Source: Acidobacteriota bacterium (GTDB lineage Bacteria; Acidobacteriota; Terriglobia; 20CM-2-55-15). From it: a DNA stretch of 64,000 bases. The notes under the pieces are model-generated. The model worked only from the letters and a program-made list of their open reading frames with translations, had not been told where the DNA came from and did no database searches. The stretch is from assembly GCA_022821145.1 (NCBI GenBank), contig JAJEEE010000070.1, forward strand, positions 1-64,000, in the 5' to 3' direction. The position numbers and the translations under genes are program-made. Shown piece by piece: positions 16,946 to 25,678 of the stretch. Position 1 is the stretch's first letter. Every line of letters starts with the position of its first letter.

Positions 16946-17983
16946 TCAGGCCGAAGCCTGCTCGGTCCGAACTATCTTAGCCCCTTCGACCATGGCTTGC
17001 ATCTTCCGGAACGCCGCGTCCCGGGGCAGGTACTTCAGACCGCAGTCCGGAGCCACGACGATCCGCCCGACGTCGGCGTGCGGCAAGGCGCGGCGGATGC
17101 GGGCGGCGACCTGCCCGGGCGACTCCACGTCGGGGCGCGACAGGTCGAGGACGCCCAGGATGACGGTCTTGCCGGGCAGCGTCTCGAGGACGGAGCAGTC
17201 CAGGGCGGACTGCGCCGTCTCGATCGAGATCTGGTCGACGGCGGTTTCGGCGAGCTCGGCCAGGAAGTCGTATCCGGCCGGCCGGTCGTGAATGATGGCC
17301 GCGTAGCCGAAGCACAGGTGGACGGCCGTCGTTCCCGCCGCGCCGTCCAGCGCCCGGTCGAGGGCGGCCAGGCCGTACGCGCGGGCGTTGTCGGGACGCG
17401 CCTGCATGTAGGGTTCGTCGATCTGAACGATGTCGGCGCCGGCGGCGAACAGGTCCCGGACCTCCGCGTTCACCGCCGCCGCGTAGTCCATCGCCATGGC
17501 CTCCGGGCTCGGGTAGTAGTCGTTCTGGGCCTGCTGGGACATCGTGTAGGGGCCGGGGACGGTCGCCTTGACGACCCGGTCGGTATGCGCGCGCAGGAAC
17601 CGGACGTCCGCGTCGCCGACGGGGCGCCTCCGGCGGATCGGTCCGACGACGCGCGGCACCGGGTTGGGGTGGCCGCTGCGGTCCAGCGCCGTGCCCGGGT
17701 TGTCGATGTCGACGCCGTCCAGCGCCGTCGCGAAACGGTTCGAGTAGCTTTCCCGCCGGATTTCGCCGTCGGTGATGATATCCAGACCTGCTCGCTCCTG
17801 GTCGCGGATGGCGAGGATCGTCGCGTCGTCCTGGGCCTCGTCGAGCCATTCCGCCGCGACGCGCCAAAGCTCCTTGGCCCGCGTCCGCGGCGGAAACCGG
17901 GCGGCCAGCTTCCTCCGGTCGATCAGCCAGTCGGGCTGGGCGTAGGAGCCGACCAGCGAGGTCGGTAGCAACGGAAGGCTCAT
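16946..17983 (-). CDS. MetE C-terminal-type methyltransferase-like protein C
   Basis: 345 residues, the shortest but most canonical of the three. It keeps TSLVGSYAQPDWL, the substrate motif VQIDEPYM (IDEP), and all four zinc ligands: H222 and C224 (VHLCFGY), E255 (ISIETAQ) and C314 (PDCGLKYLP). It is expected to be a cytoplasmic zinc-dependent methyltransferase acting on homocysteine or a related thiol. It sits four bases inside the MFS permease gene end (ATGA overlap), so uptake and methyl chemistry appear coupled here. It is on the opposite strand from paralogues A and B, so it is a separate transcription unit. Confidence 0.85.
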   Translation of the reverse strand: MSLPLLPTSLVGSYAQPDWLIDRRKLAARFPPRTRAKELWRVAAEWLDEAQDDATILAIRDQERAGLDIITDGEIRRESYSNRFATALDGVDIDNPGTALDRSGHPNPVPRVVGPIRRRRPVGDADVRFLRAHTDRVVKATVPGPYTMSQQAQNDYYPSPEAMAMDYAAAVNAEVRDLFAAGADIVQIDEPYMQARPDNARAYGLAALDRALDGAAGTTAVHLCFGYAAIIHDRPAGYDFLAELAETAVDQISIETAQSALDCSVLETLPGKTVILGVLDLSRPDVESPGQVAARIRRALPHADVGRIVVAPDCGLKYLPRDAAFRKMQAMVEGAKIVRTEQASA

Positions 17984-19332
17984 GGGGTCGTCTTCCGCGC
18001 GCGGGAACGCGTCATGAAATGGATGGCGGCCATGATCAGCATCGTCGCCGCCGCGGGGGCGGCGAACGCCGCGAACATCGGTTGCGGGTCCCAGTCCATG
18101 GCCAGCAACTGGCCCCCGATCCAGGGTCCCACGATGGCGCCGGCGCGTCCGATTCCCAGTCCCCAACCGATGCCGGTGGAGCGCATGGCGGTGGGGTAGA
18201 ACGTGGCGGCGAACGCGTTCAGGCCGGGTTGGCCGCCGATGACGCACCAACCCGCGATGAACACGGTCGCCGTCAACCACAGCGTCGCCGCCAGGACGGA
18301 CGGACTGCCGATGAACGCGATGGCCAGCGCGGCGATTCCGAACGTCAACGTCAGCATGGGCGTCAGGCCTTTCCTGGAAATCATCCACGCCAGGCCGAAC
18401 GTGCCGATCGTTCCGCCGAGCTGCATGGCGCCGGCCACCTGCGCGGCCGAGGACGCGTCCATGTCGATGGTCTGGTTCAGGATCGTCGGGAGCAGACCCG
18501 CCAGGAAATACAGGTTGAGCAGGTTCGTGAAGTTCGCCGCCCAGTACAGGACGGTCACGCCCGCGCGGCGCTCTTCCAGGAGTTGAACCACGGGAACGCC
18601 CCGCGCGCCTTCTTCCGGGACCCGGTACTCGGCGTCCGGGTCGATCCTCCGGTTCGCGTCCAGCCGCGCCAGCCATTGGCCGACCTCCCGGAACCGTCCG
18701 CGAACGGTCAGGAAACGCAGCGACTCCGGCAGCCACTTCACCATCAGCACGGCGATCACGAGCGGCACGGCGCCGCCGAGATAGAGGACCGAGCGCCATC
18801 CGAAGCGGGGCATCATCTCGGCGGCGACGAACGCCGCCAGCGCGGCGCCGGCCGTAAATGCCACCGTGATGGTCATCATCAACGTGACGCGCTTCCGCGA
18901 CGGGCTGTATTCGCCGATCAACGCCGTGGCGTTCGGTATGATCGATCCCATTCCGAGGCCGCCGATGAACCGCAGCAGCATCAGTTGCTCGGCGGTCTGG
19001 GCCAGGAGTCCCGTCAGGACGGTGAGGGTCGCGAACCAGAACGTTCCGATGATCAGGACGGGACGTCGACCGATCGCATCCGCGAGCACCGTGAAGAACA
19101 GCGACCCGATCAGGAGCCCCACGTTGGTGGCCGCGACGATGTTGCCGACGGGCCCGCCGTCGGGCAGGCCGAACTCCACGATGATCTCCGGACCGACGTA
19201 CGCGATCAACTGCACGACGAATCCCGCCATCAACAGCGAGAAACCCGACACCCAGAACAGGCGGAGCTGGAGACCGCCGATCGGGGCGGCGTCGATGACG
19301 TCGGCGATGTTCAGCCGTTCAGCCGGGCTCAT
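17980..19332 (-). CDS. MFS permease, aromatic acid:H+ symporter (AAHS)-like
   Basis: 450 residues with about 12 hydrophobic segments. The MFS signature after helix 2 is LADAIGRRPVLIIG, helix 4 has LRFIGGLGMGSIIPNATALIG, typical of AAHS-type transporters, and SPSRKRVTLMM follows. The inner-membrane protein would import an aromatic or other carboxylate with protons. Three 19-bp tandem repeats lie just upstream of its start (19334-19386), each carrying AGGACGC, and the start ATG has GAGG nine bases upstream. It overlaps MetE-like C by four bases. Substrate inferred only from family and context. Confidence 0.8.
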   Translation of the reverse strand: MSPAERLNIADVIDAAPIGGLQLRLFWVSGFSLLMAGFVVQLIAYVGPEIIVEFGLPDGGPVGNIVAATNVGLLIGSLFFTVLADAIGRRPVLIIGTFWFATLTVLTGLLAQTAEQLMLLRFIGGLGMGSIIPNATALIGEYSPSRKRVTLMMTITVAFTAGAALAAFVAAEMMPRFGWRSVLYLGGAVPLVIAVLMVKWLPESLRFLTVRGRFREVGQWLARLDANRRIDPDAEYRVPEEGARGVPVVQLLEERRAGVTVLYWAANFTNLLNLYFLAGLLPTILNQTIDMDASSAAQVAGAMQLGGTIGTFGLAWMISRKGLTPMLTLTFGIAALAIAFIGSPSVLAATLWLTATVFIAGWCVIGGQPGLNAFAATFYPTAMRSTGIGWGLGIGRAGAIVGPWIGGQLLAMDWDPQPMFAAFAAPAAATMLIMAAIHFMTRSRARKTTP

Positions 19333-19333
19333 G

Positions 19334-19386
19334 GAGTGCGTCCTCGCTCATCGAGCGCGTCCTCGCTCACCGAGCGCGTCCTCGCC
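19334..19386. repeat. Three 19-bp tandem repeats at the MFS gene start
   Basis: Direct repeats at 19334-19352, 19353-19371 and 19372-19386 (last one partial), unit GAGCGCGTCCTCGCTCACC with one or two changes per copy. They abut the start codon of the MFS gene and reproduce the Shine-Dalgarno-like AGGACGC three times on the minus strand. This may change translation if the copy number slips. Confidence 0.85.
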
Positions 19387-19552
19387 GGAGACGGCGATGG
19401 TACCAGGAAAGCCGGTCACGGCGGTGCGCGGAATCCGGGCTTTCGTCCCGTCTCGCGGCGCGGCGCCGGCAGCACTGTATCCCGAAGCCGTTGGAACGGG
19501 GCGCGCGAATGGATTGCAGCGTGTATTATTGTTGAATATCATACCCCAGACG

Positions 19553-20728
19553 ATGGATATACAACTTAATATCGATCGGTCCGAGTTGCTTCGAGCCACG
19601 ACGCGCGCGCTGTCCGAGGCGCCGGTCGCAGCGTTGCTCGGCGCCCGGCAGGTGGGCAAGACCACCCTGGCGCGGCGGATCGCATCCGTTTGGCCGGGCC
19701 CGTCTACGGTCTTCGATCTGGAGGTGGCTCGAACGCGGGAAGCGCTGTCCGCCACGCCGGAAAGGTTGTTGCGCGGCTGCGAAGGTTTGGTGGTTCTGGA
19801 CGAAGTCCAGCGGATGCCGGAGTTGTTCGAGGTGCTCCGCCCCATTTGTGACGACCGTCGCCGGAACTCGGTGTTCCTCGTGTTGGGGAGTGCGTCCCTG
19901 GGCTTGGTGAAAGGCGTTTCCGAGACGCTGGCGGGAAGGATCCTGTTCGTCGACGTGGGCGGCTTCGGACTGGACGAGGTGGGGCCCCGCCATCAGGACC
20001 GGCTTTGGCAGCGGGGCGGTTTTCCTCGGGCATATCTGGCGCCCTCGGACGCGGCGTGGGCGCGTTGGATGGACTCGTTCGCGCGGACCTTTCTGGAACG
20101 GGACGTTCCGGGATTGGGCTCCCGCGTGCCGGCCGAGGCGCTCGGCCGATTCTGGCGGATGATGGCGCACTTCCATGGGCAGACCTGGAACGCAACGGAA
20201 CTGGGGCGCGCGATGGACGCCAGCGTCACCTCCATCCAACGCTATCGCGACCTCCTGGCGGGAGCCTTCATGATCCGCGTGCTGCCGCCCTGGTTCGAGA
20301 ATCTGGGCTAGCGGCTCGTCAAGGCGCCCAAGGTCTATTTGCGAGACAGCGGCATTCTGCATTCTCTGTTGGGCGTGGGCAACATGAGGGAACTCGCGCT
20401 CCACCCGCGCTATGGGGCAAGCTGGGAGGGATTCGCGCTGGAACAGACGCTGCTCGCCCACGGGTCGCGAGACGCGTATTTCTTCCGGACCCAGCGCGGC
20501 GCGGAGTTGGACCTGATGCTGGTGCGGCACGGGCGGCGATGGGGCTTCGAGTTCAAGTGCACCGACGCGCCGCGCACGACTCGATCCATGCACATCGTTG
20601 TCGAGGACTTGCGGCTGGAACACATGTGGATCGTCTATCCCGGCGACGATGCCTACCCGCTCACGGACGCCATCACCGCGCTGCCGTTGAAGGAGATTGG
20701 GGACATTCGGCTCCGGCCGTCCGCCTGA
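19553..20728 (+). pseudogene. DUF4143 AAA-type ATPase split by an in-frame amber codon
   Basis: The frame encodes a DUF4143-type ATPase of 391 residues, full family length. It has the Walker A GARQVGKTTLARRIA (about residues 30-44), Walker B LVVLDEVQRMPELF, and the C-terminal DUF4143 half. At 20309-20311 the codon in ENLG-K-RLVKAPKVYLRDSG is TAG where family members usually have Lys (AAG); a single base change explains it. The frame is open again from 20312 to the stop at 20728 with the expected sequence (GFEFKCTDAPRTTRS, a restriction-like nuclease core). Unless read through, it makes a 252-residue fragment with only the ATPase half. Such genes are often orphan or linked to mobile DNA. Confidence 0.8.
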
Positions 20729-20754
20729 CGCGGTCGGGCCGCAGGCCGCGCTTG

Positions 20755-22125
20755 TCATGGCCGCCGTTTGCCGGGCCGCTCGGTGAACTCGAGAACGACC
20801 ATGGCGGCCAGATTGACGGCGAGCGCCGGCAGGACGGGGTCCCACCCGCCCCATGCTCCGGACAGCACGCCGGTGTCGAGGAGGACCTTCCAGACGATGG
20901 CCGTTCCGAGACCGCCGACCATTCCTCCGACGACCGCCCTGGGGGACGTGGCCGGGCGCAGCAGCGCCGCCAGCAGCGCCGGCGCGAGGCTGGCCCCGTA
21001 GAGCGTGTAGGCGTACAGCGCGACGCTGAGGAATTCCTCCCACAGGAACGCCGGCATCAGGGCGAACAGTCCGAACAGGACGACCAGGACCCGTTGCCGC
21101 GCCGGCGTGGTCGTTCCCCGTCCCAGGTCCATCGACGCCGTCGTCGCGCAGACCAGCAGGTAGGAGTCGGCCGTGGACACGACGACGGCCACCGTCGTCG
21201 CGACGAGCAGCAGCCCGACGACGGGCGGAAACACCGCGAACGCCATTTCGACGATGGCGTGCCCCGCGTTGGCCGGGGCCTCGGGCAACATCACGCGGCT
21301 GAAGAACGCGATGCCGATGATCGCGCTCTCCAGGACGAGCAACCCGACGAAGGCGCCCATGGCGGCGCGCCGCGCCGTTCGGGGCGAGCCGGCCGCCATG
21401 AACCGCTGATACAAGTTGGCGTCTCCCAGCATCAGCAGGAACGGCGGGAGCATGACGTTGATCCACCCGACGGGACCGAGGCCGCCCGACGGCTGCAGCA
21501 ACCCGGGCGCGAACGGTTGAAGCTCCGGGTCCCACCCGTTCCAGGCCAGCGCCAGCCCGACGAGGAGGCCCGTGGCGAGGACAATGCCGTTGACCACGTC
21601 GGTCCATGCGACGCTGATCAGGCCGGCGAGCGCGGTGTACAGGATCACGAACACCGCGAACCCGATCCGGAGTTCGGCCGGCTCGATCCCCGGGAATATG
21701 CGCTCGGCGACGGCCGCGCCGGCCCGGTACTGGTAGGACACGATCACGAGGTACGCCACGAGGATCGCCAGCGCGCCCAGAACGCGCGCCGGCGGGCCGA
21801 ACCGCCGGTCCAGGATCTGGGGGACGCTGGAGGCGGGCAGCTCCCGCACGCGCGGGGCGAGGCGCGCGAGCACCAGCATGCCCGCGATGCCCGACAGCGG
21901 CAGCAGGAAACCGGCGACCCCGTTCAGGTACGTGAACTCCGCGTTCCCGAACAGCGAGCCGGTGCCGATCCACGTCGCGACGAGCGTTCCCGTGAGGACG
22001 GGGGCGGCGAAGCGGCGGCCGGCCAGAGCGAAGTCCTCCGTCGACCGGACACGGCGCGCGTGCCAAAGACCGACCCCGGCCATGGCCAGGAGAAAGAAGA
22101 CGACGACCGGCAGCGCGTACGCCAT
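20755..22125 (-). CDS. Sodium:solute symporter family protein
   Basis: 456 residues with 12-13 hydrophobic segments, of the SSS family. An early segment is VATWIGTGSLFGNAEF and a central motif is YTALAGLISVAWTDVVNG, which is characteristic of SSS symporters (helix 5-6). A late TVAVVVSTADSYLLV segment carries the conserved Ser-Thr-Ala-Asp of the sodium site. It imports an organic solute with Na+. The gene follows on the minus strand after a small membrane gene, 22 bases apart, and is convergent with the split ATPase. Substrate not assigned. Confidence 0.8.
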   Translation of the reverse strand: MAYALPVVVFFLLAMAGVGLWHARRVRSTEDFALAGRRFAAPVLTGTLVATWIGTGSLFGNAEFTYLNGVAGFLLPLSGIAGMLVLARLAPRVRELPASSVPQILDRRFGPPARVLGALAILVAYLVIVSYQYRAGAAVAERIFPGIEPAELRIGFAVFVILYTALAGLISVAWTDVVNGIVLATGLLVGLALAWNGWDPELQPFAPGLLQPSGGLGPVGWINVMLPPFLLMLGDANLYQRFMAAGSPRTARRAAMGAFVGLLVLESAIIGIAFFSRVMLPEAPANAGHAIVEMAFAVFPPVVGLLLVATTVAVVVSTADSYLLVCATTASMDLGRGTTTPARQRVLVVLFGLFALMPAFLWEEFLSVALYAYTLYGASLAPALLAALLRPATSPRAVVGGMVGGLGTAIVWKVLLDTGVLSGAWGGWDPVLPALAVNLAAMVVLEFTERPGKRRP

Positions 22126-22147
22126 GGGCGGCGACCCGGAAAACCGG

Positions 22148-22663
22148 CTAGAAGAAGAGACCGCTGACCGGACCCACGTAGGCCATCAGGCGTCCGAAAG
22201 TCGTCGCCGCGATCCAGAAAACGAGCGAAGCCGCGGCTACCGCCTTCACGTCCCTCGGGATGGCGGCGCCGTCAAAGGCCGCGTTCAGAAAGACCGTGCG
22301 CCGGATCCGCCAGAGGCAGGCCATGGCCAGCGCGATGAACAGGAGCTTGATGTAGAAGACCGGGTTGATGAGCTTGGTCGAGGCGTCCGCGATCAGGAGC
22401 AGAACGCCGGACAAGGCGTTGATCCCGAAGCCGATCCACATCACGCCGAAGAACCCGCCCAGCGGCGTCACCGGAATACTCCGGGCGATTCCGAGAAGCC
22501 GCAGGTCGACGACAGCGCTGGCGCCCACGAGCAGCCCGAGGCCGATCGTGTGCAGGAAAAGGACGGTCGGGTAGGCCAGAATCGACGGCGACTCGCGTAC
22601 GAAAGTCCCGATCCGGGTCGCTTCGACCCAGAACAGGATGTTCAGGATTGCGGATTCTTCCAT
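22148..22663 (-). CDS. Four-helix membrane protein of unknown function
   Basis: 171 residues with four hydrophobic segments (about 28-50, 67-93, 104-121 and 143-168). Notable motifs are LHTIGLGLLVGASAVVDLR, with a membrane His, and GFGINALSGVLLL. The pattern resembles DUF6644-like or DUF2214-like small membrane proteins, some thought to bind haem or interact with cytochromes; I cannot confirm which. It is 22 bases upstream of the Na+/solute symporter gene, likely in one transcript. Start ATG 22663 has a weak ribosome site. Confidence 0.6.
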   Translation of the reverse strand: MEESAILNILFWVEATRIGTFVRESPSILAYPTVLFLHTIGLGLLVGASAVVDLRLLGIARSIPVTPLGGFFGVMWIGFGINALSGVLLLIADASTKLINPVFYIKLLFIALAMACLWRIRRTVFLNAAFDGAAIPRDVKAVAAASLVFWIAATTFGRLMAYVGPVSGLFF

Positions 22664-22778
22664 CCGGCTCGCACCCGTCTGCGGAACGCAGTGCGAATGC
22701 TAGCACGGAATCGTGGGTGGGCGGGGGGCGCGCCGTCGAGGGGGGAGGGTCCTACGCTGACAGGGCATTGAGGAGATA

Positions 22779-22885
22779 TTTTCTTGGACCGACGGCTCGC
22801 TCCGCCTCGGCGATTGCGGAGGCCATTGCCGCAGTGTCCACCCGCGGCGAGGAACCCCGTGGGCGGGTCCAACTGGGCTTACGGC
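22779..22885 (+). repeat. Dispersed hairpin repeat, copy B (long form)
   Basis: Matches copy A over TTTTCTTGGACCGAC, CTCGCTCCGCC and GTCCACCCGCGGCGAGGAA. It has an extra insert (about 25 bases, GGCGATTGCGGAGGCCATTG) and an imperfect stem. It lies 120 bases before the sdhC start. The insert shifts the reading frame by one relative to the other copies. Confidence 0.75.
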
Positions 22886-22932
22886 AACGTTTTGCGTGTC
22901 CTCCGCGTCGTGGAATTGCCGCGGCGCCTCCG

Positions 22933-22961
22933 TGCACAATCCCTTCGCGGGCTGCTATAGT
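22933..22961 (+). promoter_or_regulatory. Sigma-70-like promoter of sdhCAB
   Basis: TGCACA (22933-22938), a 17-base spacer and TATAGT (22956-22961). Four of six -35 bases and five of six -10 bases match the consensus. Transcription would start near 22968, giving a leader of about 35 bases before the GTG of sdhC with its AGGGGAG ribosome site. Confidence 0.45.
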
Positions 22962-23003
22962 AGGCGTTCTTTTTTCGGATCGGACCTTCAGGGGAGCGGA
23001 ATC

Positions 23004-23804
23004 GTGGCTCAGGCAGCCTCTTCGTTGACAACACAAGGATTCGGCCGCACGCGCCGCCGGGATCGCTGGTGGGTGACGCCGCTGGCGATCTTTCTCGGCC
23101 TGTCCGGCTTCGTCGTCTACTCGACGTGGGCCGCGTTCCAGGGCGAGCATTACCACTTCGGATCGTACCTGTCGCCCTTCTATTCGCCGGAGATCTTCGG
23201 TTCCTCGCCGCACAGCCTTTTCGGGGCCGTCCCGGCGGCGTGGCCCGTGTGGCTGCCGTTCTCGCCGGCGCTGCTCATCCTGTGGGCGCCCGCCGGGTTC
23301 CGTTTCACCTGCTACTACTACCGCGGCAGCTACTACAAGGCGTTCTGGGCCGATCCGCCGGCGTGCGCCGTGGGCGAGCCCCGGAAGGGCTATCGCGGCG
23401 AGAACTCGTTTCCGCTCGTCATCCAGAACGTGCATCGCTATTTCCTCTACCTGGCGCTGATCTTCCTGGTCTTCCTCAGCCTGGACGTCTGGAACGCCTT
23501 GTGGTTCACCGGGGCGGACGGTCAGGTTGCGTTCGGGATCGGAGTCGGCACCCTCGTCCTGGCGATCAACGTCGTCCTGCTCGGGGGCTACGCCCTCGGG
23601 TGTCATTCCATGCGGCACCTGATGGGCGGCGGGAAGGACCACGTCGGCGACGCCGTCTTCGGTCGCGCCGGGTACCGGTGCGTCAGCTGCCTCAACCGGG
23701 GGCACATGCGCTGGGCGTGGGCGAGCCTGTTCTGGGTGGCGTTCTCCGACTTCTACGTGCGCATGTGCTCGATGGGCGTCATCGCGGACTGGAGAATCCT
23801 CTGA
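23004..23804 (+). CDS. Succinate dehydrogenase membrane subunit (Sdh1-type SdhC)
   Basis: 266 residues, with about five hydrophobic segments: 25-45, 72-95, 128-148, 160-185 and 225-245. Conserved histidines include QNVHRYFLYLALIF and CHSMRHLMGG, which could ligate haem or quinone. Large single membrane subunits of this size are typical of the Sdh1 type known from mycobacteria, rather than the 120-residue SdhC/SdhD pairs. It anchors SdhA/SdhB and passes electrons to quinone. GTG start 23004 with AGGGGAG upstream. Its stop overlaps the sdhA start (TGATG). Confidence 0.75.
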   Translation: MAQAASSLTTQGFGRTRRRDRWWVTPLAIFLGLSGFVVYSTWAAFQGEHYHFGSYLSPFYSPEIFGSSPHSLFGAVPAAWPVWLPFSPALLILWAPAGFRFTCYYYRGSYYKAFWADPPACAVGEPRKGYRGENSFPLVIQNVHRYFLYLALIFLVFLSLDVWNALWFTGADGQVAFGIGVGTLVLAINVVLLGGYALGCHSMRHLMGGGKDHVGDAVFGRAGYRCVSCLNRGHMRWAWASLFWVAFSDFYVRMCSMGVIADWRIL

Positions 23805-25678
23805 TGCCCGAGTACCGGACCTACCCGTACGACGTGCTGGTCGTGGGCGCGGGCGGCGCGGGCCTGCGCGCGGCGATCGAGGCTTCCTCTTCCGGCGCGC
23901 GGGTCGGACTGGTCTGCAAGTCGCTTCTCGGCAAGGCTCATACCGTCATGGCCGAAGGCGGCGTGGCCGCGTCGCTGGGCACCGTGAACGCCGACGACAA
24001 CTGGGAGGTGCACTTCGCCGACACGATGCGGGGCGGACAGTACCTGAGCAGTTGGCGCATGGCCGAGCTTCACGCCCGGGAGGCGCCCGACCGCGTCCGG
24101 GAGCTCGAGGCCTGGGGCGCGGTGTTCGACAGGACCGGGGACGGCCGCATTCTCCAGCGCAACTTCGGCGGGCACCGGTACCCGCGCTTGGCCCACGTGG
24201 GGGACCGCACCGGTCTGGAGATGATCCGTACGCTCCAGGATCACGGCGTCCACCAGGGCATCGACGTGCACATGGAGTGCACGGTCGTCTCGATTCTGAA
24301 GGACGACGGCCGCGTCGCCGGCGCTTTCGGCTTCGACCGGCAGCGGGGACGCTTCATGCTGTTCGAGGCGCGCGCGATCGTCCTGGCGACCGGCGGCATC
24401 GGGCGCGCCTACCGGGTGACGAGCAACAGTTGGGAGTACACCGGAGACGGCCACGCGCTGGCCTACGAGGCCGGGGCCGACCTGATGGACATGGAGTTCG
24501 TCCAGTTCCATCCGACGGGCATGGTGTGGCCGCCGAGCGTGGCCGGCATCCTGGTCACCGAGGGCGTCCGCGGCGAAGGCGGCGTGCTCCGCAATAGCGA
24601 GGGGCGCCGCTTCATGTTCGACGACATCCCCGAGGCCTACCGGAACCAGACGGCCGACAACGAGCCGGAGGGGTGGGAGTACACGCAGGGGAGCCGGACG
24701 GCGCGCCGCCCCCCGGAGCTGCTGACCCGGGACCACGTGGCGCGGTGCATCGTCCGGGAGATCAAGGAGGGGCGCGGCAGCCCGCACGGGGGCGTGTTCC
24801 TGGACATCGCCTGGATCAAGGAGAAACTGCCGAACGCGGCCGAGCACATCCGGCGGAAGCTCCCGAGCATGTACCACCAGTTCAAGGAGCTGGCCGGGAT
24901 CGACATCACGACGACGCCGATGGAAGTCGGCCCGACGACGCACTACGTGATGGGCGGCGTCTGGGTCGATCCCGAATCGCAGATGACGACCGTGCCGGGG
25001 CTGTTCGCGGCCGGCGAGTGCGCGACCGGGCTGCATGGGGCCAACCGGCTGGGAGGGAACTCGCTGTCCGACCTGCTGGTCTTCGGCAAGCGCGCGGGCG
25101 AGTTCGCGGTGCGGTTCGCCGGCGAAAACGGGTCCGCGAGCATCGATCCGGGGGACGTGGAGGCGGTCGCGGCCCATTCGCTGGCGCCGTTCGACGCCCG
25201 GGACGGGGACGACGCCCATGGCGCCGGCGACGCCGAGAACGCCGGCGACGCCGAGAACGCCGGCGATGCCGAAAACCCGTACCGGATCCAGTCCGACCTT
25301 CAGAGCACCATGCAGGAACGAGTCGGCATCGTCCGGACGGAAACCGACATGCTGCAGGCGCTGGACGATATCGAAGCGCTGAAGCGGCGCGCCCACCGCG
25401 TGCGGGTCGACGGCAACCGCGAATACAACAGCGGTTGGCACACGGCGCTCGATCTGGACAACCTCCTCGTCGTCTCCGAGGCGGTCGCGCGGGCGGCCGT
25501 GGCGCGGAAGGAGAGCCGCGGCGGACACTTCCGCGAGGACTACCCGGACAAGGACGCCGCGCTCGGGCAGCTCAACATCGTCGTGCGCAAGGGTCCGGAC
25601 GGCGCGATGCAGGTCGAGCGGCGCCCGATTGCGGAAATGCCGGACCGACTGAAGCAGGTGATCGAGGAGCAGCGATGA
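23804..25678 (+). CDS. sdhA: Succinate dehydrogenase/fumarate reductase flavoprotein subunit
   Basis: 624 residues. FAD-binding Rossmann motif DVLVVGAGGAGLRAA at residues 9-23, covalent-FAD His in KAHTVMAEGGVAAS, active-site FHPTGM, and the late HGANRLGGNSLSDLLVFGK. The cytoplasmic subunit oxidises succinate to fumarate, passing electrons to SdhB. About residue 470 is unusual: HGAGDAENAGDAENAGDAEN comes from an 18-bp tandem repeat. Length fits Sdh1-type flavoproteins. It overlaps sdhC by one base (TGATG) and sdhB by four (ATGA), so the three are translated together. Confidence 0.92.
   Translation: MPEYRTYPYDVLVVGAGGAGLRAAIEASSSGARVGLVCKSLLGKAHTVMAEGGVAASLGTVNADDNWEVHFADTMRGGQYLSSWRMAELHAREAPDRVRELEAWGAVFDRTGDGRILQRNFGGHRYPRLAHVGDRTGLEMIRTLQDHGVHQGIDVHMECTVVSILKDDGRVAGAFGFDRQRGRFMLFEARAIVLATGGIGRAYRVTSNSWEYTGDGHALAYEAGADLMDMEFVQFHPTGMVWPPSVAGILVTEGVRGEGGVLRNSEGRRFMFDDIPEAYRNQTADNEPEGWEYTQGSRTARRPPELLTRDHVARCIVREIKEGRGSPHGGVFLDIAWIKEKLPNAAEHIRRKLPSMYHQFKELAGIDITTTPMEVGPTTHYVMGGVWVDPESQMTTVPGLFAAGECATGLHGANRLGGNSLSDLLVFGKRAGEFAVRFAGENGSASIDPGDVEAVAAHSLAPFDARDGDDAHGAGDAENAGDAENAGDAENPYRIQSDLQSTMQERVGIVRTETDMLQALDDIEALKRRAHRVRVDGNREYNSGWHTALDLDNLLVVSEAVARAAVARKESRGGHFREDYPDKDAALGQLNIVVRKGPDGAMQVERRPIAEMPDRLKQVIEEQR
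25223..25276 (+). repeat. Three 18-bp tandem repeats inside sdhA
   Basis: Units 25223-25240, 25241-25258 and 25259-25276, GCCGGCGACGCCGAGAAC, the last with two changes. They encode AGDAEN three times in a surface-like acidic linker of SdhA, and keep the frame because 18 is a multiple of three. Confidence 0.95.

Larger units (their letters stand above)
22664..23003. other. 340-base gap with repeat copy B and the sdh promoter
   Basis: Divergent gap between the small membrane protein and sdhC. It holds one copy of the dispersed hairpin repeat (22779-22885) and a good sigma-70-like promoter (22933-22961). The remaining bases show no recognisable gene; the open frames here are repeat-derived. Confidence 0.7.

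Noticed and set aside
19334-19386. CRISPR array
   Set aside because: The repeats are directly adjacent without spacers and too few; no cas gene is present.
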